Part shown: piece by piece, positions 35,901-45,861 of the stretch
How positions within the stretch are numbered: position 1 is the stretch's first letter
Layout: each line of letters opens with the position of its first letter
Source: Didymodactylos carnosus
Taxonomy: Eukaryota; Rotifera; Eurotatoria; Philodinida; Philodinidae
Direction of reading: 5' to 3'
DNA: 45,861 bases
Assembly (NCBI GenBank): GCA_905250885.1
Contig: CAJNOQ010000586.1
Location: forward strand, 1 to 45,861
The notes under the pieces: generated by a model
Told to the model about the DNA's origin: nothing
Database searches by the model: none
What the model saw: only the letters and a program-made list of their open reading frames with translations
Position numbers and translations under genes: made by a program

Positions 35901-38623
35901 TGGGCTCATCGAAGTATATGAATTCGAGTTACTCAGTGAGGCACTCTTAGCATGGCTGTCATCCCTGATCGGCGGCTAGTCTACAAATATATCGAAAAAC
36001 AAAGTTTTAAATATAAAGTATAATACTGTTATGAAAAACATGTTAATAAAATTTTTCTGAATTTATTTTAAACACTCGAGCTTTCGATCACAACTTAGAT
36101 CATACTCTTGAAAATGATCTAAGTTGTGATCGAAAGCTCGAGTGTTTAAAATAAATTCAGAAAAATTTTATTAACATATTTTTCATAGCAATATTATACT
36201 TTATATTTAAAACTTTATTTCTAACTGCTCACTCAAATAATTTATATCGAAAAACTTATTTGTTGACCGCTCACCGTATTTTAAGAACAGTGCGTGGTTT
36301 CCCATTGCTAAACTGAAGGGTATTAATGGATGCTTCAGATATAATTGGCTTTTCCGTATTTTTTAAACAACTTTTTCATTTTTGATCACATAGAATTAAA
36401 TTTCCTTTTAAAAGATTCGCCATTTCGTTCTCCACAAAGTATACCAAATATTTTGAGGTGGAGTACATTTAGAAGAATTGTTCTACCACATGCTAAACAA
36501 AGAGTTCAGTAGCTTCATTTTTTTTTCTTTATCAAGGCGAAAAAGTTAGAATATTGTCGAGATTGAAGCCTCTCAGTATTTCTTTCTTTTATATTTTTTT
36601 ATTTTAACGATCTCCAAGGTCGAACAATCCTATCGTGAGATCCTACAAGATTCTTACAGGATCTTACAAGGTCCTATTTCCCATAGGATCGTGTAAGATC
36701 CTACGAAAATTTTGCAAGACTTTGTAGGAAAACCTCAAAGCCTACAAAATCCTACTGTGAGATTCTTATAGGATCCTGTAGTCAGATCTTGTAGAATCTT
36801 TATCAGAAGAAGAATCTTGGTCCTATTGTAGGATTGTAGCAGGATTTCATCTGATTTCTGCTGGCTTATCCTACTAGGTTTATTGTTTTTATTTGTTTAA
36901 TTATTGTTTTATTTGTTTAATTTTTCATTTTCTACAGTACAGTAGAGTTGTATTTATATTAGAGTTACTGTAAAACACGTCGGTGATTGTGTAGAAAAAG
37001 AAAAGAAAATATATATAGAACGAAAAAACAGGAATTTTTTGAACAAAATCTTACATCAATTCTTACCGTAGGATTATTACAGAAATCCTATAGGATTTTT
37101 CTACTCTCCTATATCAAGAATCCTCTGAAATACTATTATCAGTAAAATCCTATAGGATCGTAGCGGGATTACTTAACCTGTGCCAGAAGAAAAGTTTTCG
37201 ATATGTTTTTGTGAAGAATGAAATGGTGAATCTTTCAAAAGGCATTTCAATTCTACGCGGTCAGAAATAAACAAAACATGGAGAAGTCAATTATATCTGA
37301 AACACCCGGTATTTTTAGACGACGAAAGTTTACCGGTATTTGAGATATGGGTAATTCATAGTTTGGTGTTTATTAGCTAGAGCTAGTTACCTCATTTTTC
37401 TGCTTTCAAGAGCAGATGAAATGGTGTCATAGTGACATTTTTCTAAAGTTAAATAAAAAAAATTTCATTATTAGGTAATACTACATATAATCATCTCAGA
37501 TTAGCGAACCATCATCACTGATCAATGAACGTTCTAAGTAAAATTTAGAAATAAATTCTGATTGTCTCGTTATACTGTTAGATCTTGAATTTCCATTCGC
37601 TAAAAAAATACATAAACACAAGCATTTCTTCTAACACTCTTTATAGCAAGTGATATTTTCACATACTTTCTTCGTCAGGGCATGCATTGATGTGCTGTTA
37701 ATAAAATGTATATAATTAAAATATCTTGTGTCTGATATATACATCACTTACTTCTTCTTCCTCCAAATCCTGGATACTGATTGAATCTTTTTCCAGAACT
37801 GAAGTTTGTTTTAGTTGTGATTCAGCTGCATCTCTCTTCAACTGTAGATAAATGAAAAAAAGAAACATGCATACAGAGTTAACATATTTCCTAGTGATAC
37901 AACTGAAAGTATAAAAAAACGACATAATTCTGCATATTAATGAATTTTATTGTTATTTTGCGTATTCTATAATATTTTAAACTTGATATGACTATGCAAA
38001 ATAGGTCCTGCGCTTCGCTGATAAAAAAAATTCAGATTTTAGTTTTTCTATACAATGAAATCTATTTTATACAAAGATACATACTTGTAGACCAATTAAC
38101 CAAATCATTAACGATTCATGATTATCAGCCTTGAGTCGATATTCTTTTGTGTCTGTTCTAAATTCATTTTTTTTCAAATTAAATCTGTCCGCTTTTCTGT
38201 AGTAATCAACTTACAGTATAATAAATAATAATTCTTCAGTTGGAGCCAATGTAATGGCTGCTCGGTAAATAGGAATATCTTCAACAGGTGTTCTATTGGT
38301 GATTTGATCATGTTCAGTATGAAAAATTTGTAGCTTTTGGTAACTTTCGTTAAATGCAAACCAATAACGTCGGGATGGTAGCAGACGACTTAAAGCTAAA
38401 TTTCAATATGAAATACATGATTATAAATCATTTTCTAATACTGAAATAGGAACATTGCATTTTTATTGAGTATTATTAAAAGAAAGTTGTACCAATAAGC
38501 TCTGTTAGTTTTGTCTTGTAAGATTATTTTACATGAGCAAGAACTATTAAATATAAGCCATTAATTATTACCTCCACTCGACTTCAGAGACAAGTAACCA
38601 GATAAACTATACCATGCCTCCAT
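29951..38623 (-). CDS. TBC1D2-like RabGAP (PH, coiled coil, TBC) with C-terminal WD40-like propeller
   Basis: 28 exons, listed 5' to 3': 38572-38623, 38215-38395, 38085-38157, 37752-37841, 37667-37694, 37519-37599, 37391-37442, 35399-35665, 35202-35339, 35009-35143, 34832-34940, 34702-34772, 34458-34641, 34232-34384, 34085-34174, 33891-34015, 33620-33830, 33373-33552, 32771-32908, 32659-32716, 32502-32593, 32353-32450, 32169-32286, 31963-32113, 31693-31910, 30800-31623, 30639-30726, 29951-30085. All phases close; 4140 nt, 1379 aa. PH domain residues about 8-103 (SGYLSLKSSG..RRYWFAF..EYRLKADNHESLMIWLIGLQ). A Cys-rich knot follows at about 187-207 (C-x5-C-x2-C-x4-C-x2-C), then coiled coil about 275-400. 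TBC domain about 490-745 keeps both catalytic fingers: I547-x2-D550-x2-R553 (IQLDLYR) and Y588-x-Q590 (GYCQG). In the family it accelerates GTP hydrolysis by endosomal Rab7. The frame then runs straight on, across a 54-nt intron, into WD40-like strands (LDCVCVITGGLLWFVFGS, LWLGTSAGNIYVFDV) to residue 1379. Confidence 0.85.
30250..30420. mobile_element. intronic foldback with perfect 33-bp inverted repeats
   Basis: 30250-30282 (GAGCTCATCGCCAAACCTAA then GCAAAACCATCTT) and 30388-30420 are exact reverse complements, spaced by 105 bp. They sit in the 553-nt last intron of the TBC gene, about ten times the length of most other introns in that gene. Perfect arms suggest a recent insertion. Confidence 0.7.
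32940..33330. mobile_element. GC-richer insertion in a TBC-gene intron
   Basis: This intron (32909-33372) is 464 nt where most neighbours are about 55, and its middle is visibly GC-richer than the surroundings. It ends in a strong two-part hairpin at 33269-33306 (CTTCGCC..GGCTA ACGG TAGCC..GGCGAAG). It could be a SINE or another short non-autonomous element; I could not find clear pol III A and B boxes or a target-site duplication. Confidence 0.45.
36001..36216. mobile_element. 216-bp near-perfect hairpin inside a TBC-gene intron
   Basis: The arms 36001-36103 and 36114-36216 are reverse complements with only a few mismatches over 103 nt; the loop is 10 nt (ACTCTTGAAA). Flanks share the word TATCGAAAAAC: it is directly adjacent on the left (ending 36000) and about 30 nt beyond the arm on the right (36246-36256). 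That could be a target duplication or chance. When transcribed, the hairpin would form about 100 bp of double-stranded RNA. Confidence 0.75.
36610..37170. repeat. GATC-palindrome repeat block (copy B)
   Basis: Dense variants of (T)AGGATC(T/C)TACAAG(A/G)TCCTA in both orientations, from CAATCCTATCGTGAGATCC near 36628 to CCTATAGGATCG near 37158. It is the same kind of self-complementary tract as 28530-29150 but with a GGATCC-leaning consensus. It sits inside intron 7 of the TBC gene. Confidence 0.6.
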
Positions 38624-39535
38624 CTTTCCATAAACATTGCCAAATTTTTCAAATATGTGGAATATCAATGACAAATAATTCAGTCAACTGAAGATACTTG
38701 TCGTTAGACGTTAAAGTGTTTCCGCTTGATTGAAAATTGTTTGTCCGTTATCAATTATCTATTGAAACTATAGTAAATTGGCTACTGTTAGTACTAGAAC
38801 TGTTAGTGAATCTAAAACATATTTATTATTTATAGTGTTTTCTGACGTGATGGCGCTGCTAGAATTTTGTTTTTGTTTAAAATCATAAAAAGTTTTCTCG
38901 AAAAATTCGGGGCGAATCAAAACTTTTCGAAAAGTTCATTAAGAATTAAGTGAGAATAAGAGGACAGCGTCCACCCTAGTCCTCTTGCTGACGCAAGCTA
39001 CTGACTGAATTTAAAGACGTTATCAACACTCCCATTGATTTCTGAAACAAATTTTGATGTTTACCATCTCTATTATATATAGCAGAACCGAAAAGTGTTC
39101 AAAAAAGTGATGAGATTTTCTTGAATATCTCGTATATATTTGCAGCAGTATCCACATTATAAAAAAAAACGTCTTCCCATTACATCCGTCTTATTTGAAG
39201 ACGTCGATTTTTCGAAATTTTCTTCCATTTCTTTTACAAAAGTAAACGAACATCATGTAGTTGAGCGGTACTCAGATGTTGTAATGCTCCTATGTGATAC
39301 TGCTATCCATTATAAAGGATTTGCACTACGTAGTATCGATGTAAGACTGGTTGATCTTCTGTTTTAAAACAAGACGAACGCATTCGGCTAATTTCATGCC
39401 AATTTATGCCGACTTATTTTGAGACCAATTCGTTTTCTGCGTGCATTTTCAAAATTCCACACAAATATGAAAACGTACGAGAATTACCATAAATTATCAG
39501 AATTTCTTAAAAGGCAAGTAGTCCTTTGAATTCCT

Positions 39536-39876
39536 GGAACTACCCATGGGAAAATTGTGTCAAAGTTTCACGACTTTGGAGTCGTGTAGTTGCAACATCA
39601 AATGCATGGTTATGTGTGAACTTTTTATAATTTCACACGCGTTCATAAGTGAGAACTTCTTTTCACATATGTTCACACACCATTTTACGACTTCCACTAG
39701 TGACCACGTGCGAAGAATATGACGTGAAACGTTTCCGTGAATAGTTCACGCGTCGCCACGAGTAATATATTTTGCACACGTGCCCACATGCGATCACGTG
39801 CGATCACTGCTCATTTCACGATATTCATCCGTGTACGCGCCGTTTTATATACTAAAATTTTCCCATGGGTAATTCC
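39536..39876. mobile_element. 341-bp MITE-like element with 21-bp terminal inverted repeats
   Basis: GGAACTACCCATGGGAAAATT at the left end and its complement at 39856-39876 differ by one base. The inside is GC-richer than the flanks and full of CACGTG, TTCACACG and GTGATCGCA-like words. It has no transposase frame, so it would be non-autonomous. Confidence 0.6.
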
Positions 39877-41917
39877 ACCTATCACTTCTCCCTCATTGTC
39901 ACTGTATTTTCTTATTTATAAAATGAAAATAAATTAAACAGTCTACTGCTATATAAAAGATCAAAAAGTATTTCTCTCAAGTAACTACGTCGCGGAGAAG
40001 TTTTACATGATATAACAGAATTTCTTGAATTATCTCATTCAAATAGAAATTCTAATAATTTACAGCAATTCTCGTATATTCTACAAATGATTGGAATTTT
40101 TGAAAGGAAGGTACTTATGTATTTGACTTGAAAATTCTACATTATAGAATGAAGCTAAAACACTATTGCTATGATTGTTATAAAATTACTCATGTAGTTC
40201 TCCTGATTAGATTCAAGTTCATAAATGGCAACGTATAATTATCTAGATTTACATCATTTGTCCTTAAAATTAGTCAAGTAAAAATCAATGAGTAGTCATA
40301 CCACATAGCATTATTTTTATAGCACTCTAATGTCGTTAAAATATATAATACTTATTAAAAGTGTTATGGTGTTATGATAGTTTCGTTGAAAACGGATGGT
40401 GTTAATGGGGAGGAACAACAAAAAAAAGTTATATTTCCTTTTTATTGGCACTAGTTATTTGAAAATGATACACACACAGCATACGTCTTAAGTCTTTCGT
40501 TTATTGTTCTTCTTATTTTTCTTTCTCTCTCATACTTTAAAACCATCTGCTAACAGCTATAGACTAGTTCTATTCGTTGCACACGTTGCATATTGTGACA
40601 ATTACATATTTTCGATTCTTTCACAATACAGAAACAATTTGTTTTCGCTAATTTTTTTCCTTTATGGAATGAGAAAAATATTTTTCAACTGATATATTAT
40701 TGAAACAAACAAATCAAATCGAAAAAAAAAAGTCAAAATAAAACAATTAAAGCTAAAAAACTTTAGAACTATATTGTTCACTTTTAACGGTTGAGAAAAG
40801 TACTGTTTTCTGAAACACAGACATTCGCTATTCAATTCAAATTTTGATTCAAAAACTAATGATGAAATTGTATGTCAATTCAAATATATTATTATGATGA
40901 CATTATTGACAAAAAAAAAACGTTTCTATTCCATATGGTGTATAACAGTCATCATTTAGTTCCTTACATCTCATTCAGAATAGATCTAGGACTACCACTA
41001 CGCGAACTGTTTGCTAAATTTACCATTTCCATTCAATTATCAAACCACGGATATTTCATAGTTTCATTGATTAAATTATCTTACATTAAAAATAAAGTAC
41101 TTAACACAAAAAAATGTGGTTTTTCCATTTAAGCACGTGCTTAAAGAAAGTAGATGACTTAAATAAAAACTGTTAGAATATAGCTAATGCAATTTATTTT
41201 TTCTGAAAATAAAAGCAATCAAAAAAAAAATCACACTGTGATTTAATGAATAAACTAGTGAACTTTTAAATTAATTTAATGTATGGAATGTTTAACAGTT
41301 TATAAAACACTTTCTTCATCAATAACTACATATATAAATTTATTGTCTTCTTGTTTCTTCATATAGACCATAATCTTAGGAAATGTATCATAGATTTGTG
41401 TTTCTAAAATAATTTTTTTTCTTCTTTCTGTTTGACAGATCAAATAAAGAAGCTCCCTTTTTTTATTATTTAAGATGTAAAAGAACGAAGAAAATGTTCA
41501 TTTTTTTTCCCCCCTCCGAGGTAAAGTTTATCTATCTAAGTGAACACGGTGTTCATGGGAATTTTTTCTTCTCTTCTTAACTTTTTAAGAAATTTGTTCA
41601 TGTGTAATAAATATCTTTCCACATTTTGGGTTTTTTTTCTTAATTTTTGCTTTAGAATATGTGCTATATTAAATGTTTTCTACACTAAATAAAATAAGAT
41701 TTACTTTATAAGTATGTAGCCAAAAAAAGTAGAGAATGGAAACGGAAGAATGAATCGTCTGATGTCATACATACACAAAAAGAAGAAGAAAAAGGTAAAT
41801 TCGTGCTTTTGGTAAGTCGTCTCATTATCAATTTCTTTTTTTTTTCATAGTTTACCTACAATGTAAAACATTATTTTTAAGACATTTTTAGTGGCTTTTC
41901 TTCTGATATATATACAT

Positions 41918-41933
41918 AGAGAGAGAGAGAGAG
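41918..41933. repeat. (GA)n microsatellite
   Basis: Eight uninterrupted GA units in the divergent intergenic region. Confidence 0.8.
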
Positions 41934-42786
41934 TAACTTTTCTTGTCTTCTGCTTTTTTTGTATTATTTCGGCAACAGAAAAAACGTTTCCCTTTTTTTT
42001 CTCATTTTTTTAGTGTGAAATTGATTCAAGTGTCCTCATTATATATACTGCACACACACTTTTGAAAACAAGTCTACATGTCAATCTAAAAAAAAATCGG
42101 TTGCCATCAGGTTAAATAGGGAGATACAACTATCTAGATTAGTGAAGGTAAGCTAAAAATTAGGGCAGTATTTGATACTTCTCTTTAGGATACTCAATCC
42201 TATCAAAGTCAAATCATGTGAAATAGTCTTTTAATAGTCATACATCTCTATTGGTCTAAATAGTAGATGACTATTGAGTAACATTACTATAACATCTCTC
42301 TTGAATTTAGCCATATGAAAGGTTCAATCATCATCATTCTTACAGTTATTTGTATATTTTTAAAAGCGTCTTTGTAATTGTAATAGAACTTGATGAATAA
42401 AATAGATAGACTATTGAGCGAAGTGTACGTGCCGTATCCTGAGTAGAGTAGATGAGAAAAAATGTATTATTGAACAGAAAGCCTGACAGGAAAGAAAGAT
42501 TATAGGATATAATTAGTAAGTTTTTAGTAGTAGATGGTAACATATCATCTTTTCTTTTACAAATTTAACGAAATACTATTTAACGGGAAAATGAACTTAC
42601 CTGATATCTTCTCTGAATAAGCGAAAAATTATTAAATGTAAGTATTTACTCAAATTACCAACAATTTTTTCTTCTCTTGGTATACGTTCAACATATAGAA
42701 GTATTTATTTTTTTAGTTCTAAGCTAATATACATGATAGTTAAAAGGCATCATTATTTCCGCTCCATTCTATAGTACGTACTTACA

Positions 42787-44159
42787 ATGGAACATTCATC
42801 CACGATCAATCCACAAGGTGATTCAATTGATATCAATTATCATTCATCTTTACCAACAAATACCTATCAGAACAAACGTAAACGCTCAAATTCACCAGTA
42901 AGTATTGATCGAGTTTTACGTTGAGTTGAACATTGATAATCCATTTTTTTTAAGATTAATAATGTATCAAACATTGGAAAATTACTATTATCATCGAGTA
43001 ATAATGAAGTAACAAGTAACGATGATGAAGATATTGGAACTGATAGCAGATTGGTGAAACAAAATGATACTCAACAAATAAAAAGTCTTAAAGTAGCGTG
43101 TATTTTAATATATATTTTTGATGTGACCAAATATTCTTATCTTCTTTTAGACATTTATTCGTGAATTTGTTAACGAAAATTTTGATGTTACATCGACAAC
43201 AGCATCGTCGATTGATCAACAATATCAAATTATCGAAGATGCATGTATAAAAAAGTATCCAGATATGCAAAGTGATCGAATACAGAAAACAGTTCGAAGT
43301 TTAGTAAAAATTCGTAAAAATAATCGTCCACTAGACAATAAAAAACAACAGATTGCAACGACTAGTTCAAATTCCATTAATCAAAATAATACTTCGATTA
43401 TATCAGATAGTCTTAGATATACGAAACTGGTAAATGAGATAATTTTCATTGATTTTTAGTCAGTTTAATTACATATAATTCATATTGTAGAATGATCATT
43501 CAAATGACAATGATCTTCAGGATATACTTGACGCCCGACTCTCATCAATTATTTATAATACAAATGAAATAGATTGTACAAAATTAAACAAAAAACTTCG
43601 AAATATTCATCCATTACCCAATAATAAAGTAAGAAAATATTGTCTCTTTTTTTTAAATTAAGAAACTAATTTTCTGATATCTATTTTAGAATGACATCAT
43701 ACATAATAGTTCTTCTAAAAATGGTATTACTGTTGTTAATTCACCATCACCATCACTGAATTTAGATTCAGATTTTCTTCGTCATGCATTTCCACAACCA
43801 TTTCGTCCGCACGATTTGACATCATATTTTAATGGTAATAACTCTGTATTTCGCCCCTCTTTTCTTCAATCGACATCTCCACTTCCTCTTCATACTGTCA
43901 TATCATCACAGTCATTAACGAACGGTAACCAAATTTATCATAAATCTTTACTATAAATTGGCATATGATGTTATTCTTTATTGCAGGTCCTCAATTGCTT
44001 GAAACACCAAATATGAAATCATATCCGTTATCAAAACTGAAATTAAATAACGTCGAAATAGGTTCACTGAAAACATTGGTCAATGCTTATCGCGAAGCTG
44101 CCACGTATCTATTTCGATCGGCTGATGAGCTCGAAACTTTAATTACACAACAACCATAA
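42787..44159 (+). CDS. NOL4-like nuclear protein
   Basis: Six exons, 42787-42897, 42955-43092, 43151-43429, 43491-43628, 43690-43924 and 43987-44159, with GT..AG introns of 57-62 nt and phases 0,0,0,0,1, give 357 aa. Two regions match vertebrate NOL4/NOL4L. The first, in exon 3, is FIREFVNENFD..YQIIEDACIKKYPD..RIQKTVRSLVKIRK, corresponding to the conserved middle domain (FVRxFVDENLD..IIDSCRRxFPE..RIRTYLKSCRR). The second is the extreme C-terminus, SLKTLVNAYREAATYLFRSA then DELETLITQQP, against [26 protein letters not shown] in the human protein. A basic KRKR run at about residue 30 could serve as a nuclear signal. The long N-terminal region of human NOL4 is missing, so this is either a short form or the upstream part was lost. 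Molecular function is poorly known in the family; a nuclear, transcription-linked role is usually assumed. Confidence 0.8.
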
Positions 44160-45353
44160 ATAAATATGTCATCATGTTTACACATATACATCCATTAAGC
44201 TTTACTATCGAAAGTTGTTTTTTTTAGATCTTCTCTTTCTTTTTGGATGTCAAGTTCTTATAAAAGTTATTTTGTACACCTTGTAATATATTTTTTTTGT
44301 ATAAAAAGGATTAATGTGATTGTACGTGTCAAAGACAGCTGGAAAAGTGTCGCGAATTTATTTTAACTCCATACGTCTTCTAAAGCAGGAAGATGTAACA
44401 CAGCTCTCTAAAAAGAAACCATTACTTAAAAAAACCAAAAAAGGTTCATAAAGCTGGTCTAAACTCTTAGAGGTTTAGCGTTTCATTTTCGAAACTCAAA
44501 AAGGTTTCCATTTAGGAGAAAATGTTTCGTTGACCTCTTGAAGAATTTTGGGGAAAAAAACGAAAACTTTAAAGCTTGTTCCAAAGGTTTCCACATCTAT
44601 CCAAAACTCAGAACAGTTTAAGAAACAGTCCATGAGAAAATCGCGTTTTTCTGATATACCTCCTACCTTTTCGATTTCAAAATTCGGTTTTGATCACAGA
44701 TTCTGAAAGAGTGTATACGAGTTCCTCCTATTGAAAATTGGTTTTGAAAACCTTTCGATACAAAGCGTCAGACGTCTGAACTTTGGGGCCTATTAAAAGT
44801 GATCATTTTTCGTACTCTTCAGTATTATCGCCGTAATTTTGTCATAAAAAGGACATACGTTGTTGATTCACTAGAACTTTTTCCTAAACTTTTTTTTGGT
44901 CAAATGACATTCAACGCATCATCAATCAAAGAACTTTTGGTGAAAAAATCTCGACGCAGACGCAAAACTAGGGTATTACTTAAGCGCATATACTAGTTAA
45001 TAACGCTATATAGATGAAGTGACCCATTATTGCCTAATTTCGTGTAAAATTAAAAAATTCATAACTCAGTCAAAACCGATGAAAATCACGTCAGAATATC
45101 ACAGTATACTCTATTTTATCTGCACCATATGATGCAGCTCAAGAAACATTTTAAAACCATATAATATACGTATAACATATTCATGTCCGAATACATTGCT
45201 CTTATTATAATTTTATTATATATATATTATACTTTATTTGATATTTTATTATATCTCAAAAGATAGAAAATGGAACAGATTTATACCTGTCGTTTATCGT
45301 TGAGAGTGATAACTATATCTGATTGCTAATAATGACTTGGAAGTTTTTTATGA
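44160..45353. other. intergenic, 3' of the NOL4-like gene
   Basis: Begins with the gene's 3' untranslated region. From about 44400 to 44770 there are recurrent (A)AAAGGTTTCCA / GAAACCTTT-type words of unclear origin. No supported exon. Confidence 0.5.
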
Positions 45354-45415
45354 AGAAAGATTTTATATGAATATGTCATTGAGTACTCAATGACATATTC
45401 ATATAAAATCTTTCT
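45354..45415. repeat. perfect 62-bp palindrome
   Basis: AGAAAGATTTTATATGAATA through the centre GAGTACTC and back; the 31-nt arms are exact reverse complements with no loop. It could extrude as a cruciform or be a recent inverted duplication. An assembly or library artefact must also be considered. Confidence 0.85.
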
Positions 45416-45631
45416 GCTGTCACTTATTACATACAATTTCATATTCTTTACCTCTTCTTATCGAAATATCAGTCGTTTCATCTGTTCCGCTAACTTGTAA
45501 AGTTTTGATTATCATGAACGCACAAAAACTGACGGTACAGAAAGAATCACTGGCTAAACGAATTATTAGTGAATGATCCGCCGGTGGTCGATTAATTGTC
45601 CTCTGCCGTGACGAACGTATTGCCAGAGATG

Positions 45632-45743
45632 CAACCGGACCGGGCGATCGGGCGCCGGTTATCGGTCCGGTCCGGTCCGGTCGAGACTTATCAACCGGCC
45701 GGTTGAACCGGTTCCGGTCAAACTGCAGGACCGAGACTGGTCA
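45632..45743. repeat. GC-rich CCGGT-word island
   Basis: In strongly A+T-rich DNA this stretch is dominated by CCGG(T/A)(C) words: CAACCGGACCGGGCGATCGG, four tandem GGTCC units at about 45664-45681, and then CAACCGGCCGGTTGAACCGG. GGACCGAGAC at its right end resembles words at 10880-11000. It has no open frame of note. Confidence 0.6.
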
Positions 45744-45861
45744 GCTTGGCTTATGTGATAGAATATGACAGAAAGAAGCATATTTAGTATTATTTTGTAC
45801 TGCTCAAAGAAAGGATAATAATTGCATTCATTATTCTCTGCTTGAAATATTCATATTTGTC

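Larger units (their letters stand above)
35666..37390 (-). other. enlarged intron 7 of the TBC gene (1.7 kb)
   Basis: It separates the last pre-coil exon from the Cys-rich exon. It holds three distinct repeats: a CCG(A/G)(G/T)TAT-word region at about 35705-35820 (partly echoed near 37300), the 216-bp hairpin at 36001-36216 and a GATC-palindrome block at 36610-37170. Phases on both sides still match (phase 2), so splicing across it is expected. Confidence 0.6.
38624..42786. other. divergent intergenic region
   Basis: Lies between the 5' ends of the TBC gene (-) and the NOL4-like gene (+), so promoters of both should be at its two ends. It holds one TIR element (39536-39876) and a (GA)n run (41918-41933). 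I see no supported exon; the + frame at 39140-39367 is short, lacks a start context and matches nothing I recognise. Confidence 0.55.

Noticed and set aside
39140..39367. 75-codon plus-strand frame
   Set aside because: No start context, no neighbouring exon and no recognisable domain; compatible with chance in A+T-rich DNA.

Overview
This is eukaryotic DNA, about 70% A+T by eye, with exon-intron genes, mostly short introns (about 50-60 nt, GT..AG) and long intergenic stretches rich in foldback sequences. The best single clue to the organism is the minus-strand fragment at 1040-1785: the C-terminal tip of an arginine ADP-ribosyltransferase (ART) domain running directly into kinesin-light-chain-type TPR repeats. 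That composite is typical of bdelloid rotifers, and the A+T bias and small introns fit. I infer a bdelloid rotifer; the genus cannot be fixed from sequence alone.

Layout. 1-2.3 kb: 5'-truncated ART-TPR gene (-) and a degenerate tandem repeat. 2.7-3.0 kb: MITE-like foldback. 3.8-4.75 kb: two-exon gene (+) for a mannose-6-phosphate-receptor-homology (MRH) membrane protein resembling the cation-dependent M6P receptor. 6.4-7.7 kb: gene (+) for an unrecognised single-pass membrane protein. 7.7-14.8 kb: gene-poor, with a non-LTR retrotransposon 3' end, three foldback elements and a decayed, partly cysteine-rich pseudogene (-). 14.83-27.6 kb: ten-exon gene (+), about 2170 aa, a low-complexity scaffold-like protein with two SH3-ligand motifs and a C-terminal PDZ-ligand motif. 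27.6-29.9 kb: convergent intergenic region with a GATC-palindrome repeat block. 29.95-38.62 kb: 28-exon gene (-), 1379 aa, of TBC1D2 (Armus)-type architecture (PH, coiled coil, TBC RabGAP with both catalytic fingers) that continues without a break into a WD40-like C-terminal propeller. 38.6-42.8 kb: intergenic with one TIR element. 42.79-44.16 kb: six-exon gene (+) for a short NOL4-like nuclear protein. 44.2-45.9 kb: intergenic with a perfect 62-bp palindrome and a GC-rich CCGGT-repeat island.

All exon phases close exactly in the M6PR-like, scaffold, TBC and NOL4-like models, which is the main internal support for them. The genes are unrelated housekeeping or signalling genes; there is no operon or pathway cluster. 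The two most notable observations are the TBC-propeller fusion, and the density of inverted-repeat (foldback) elements between genes and inside the enlarged introns.
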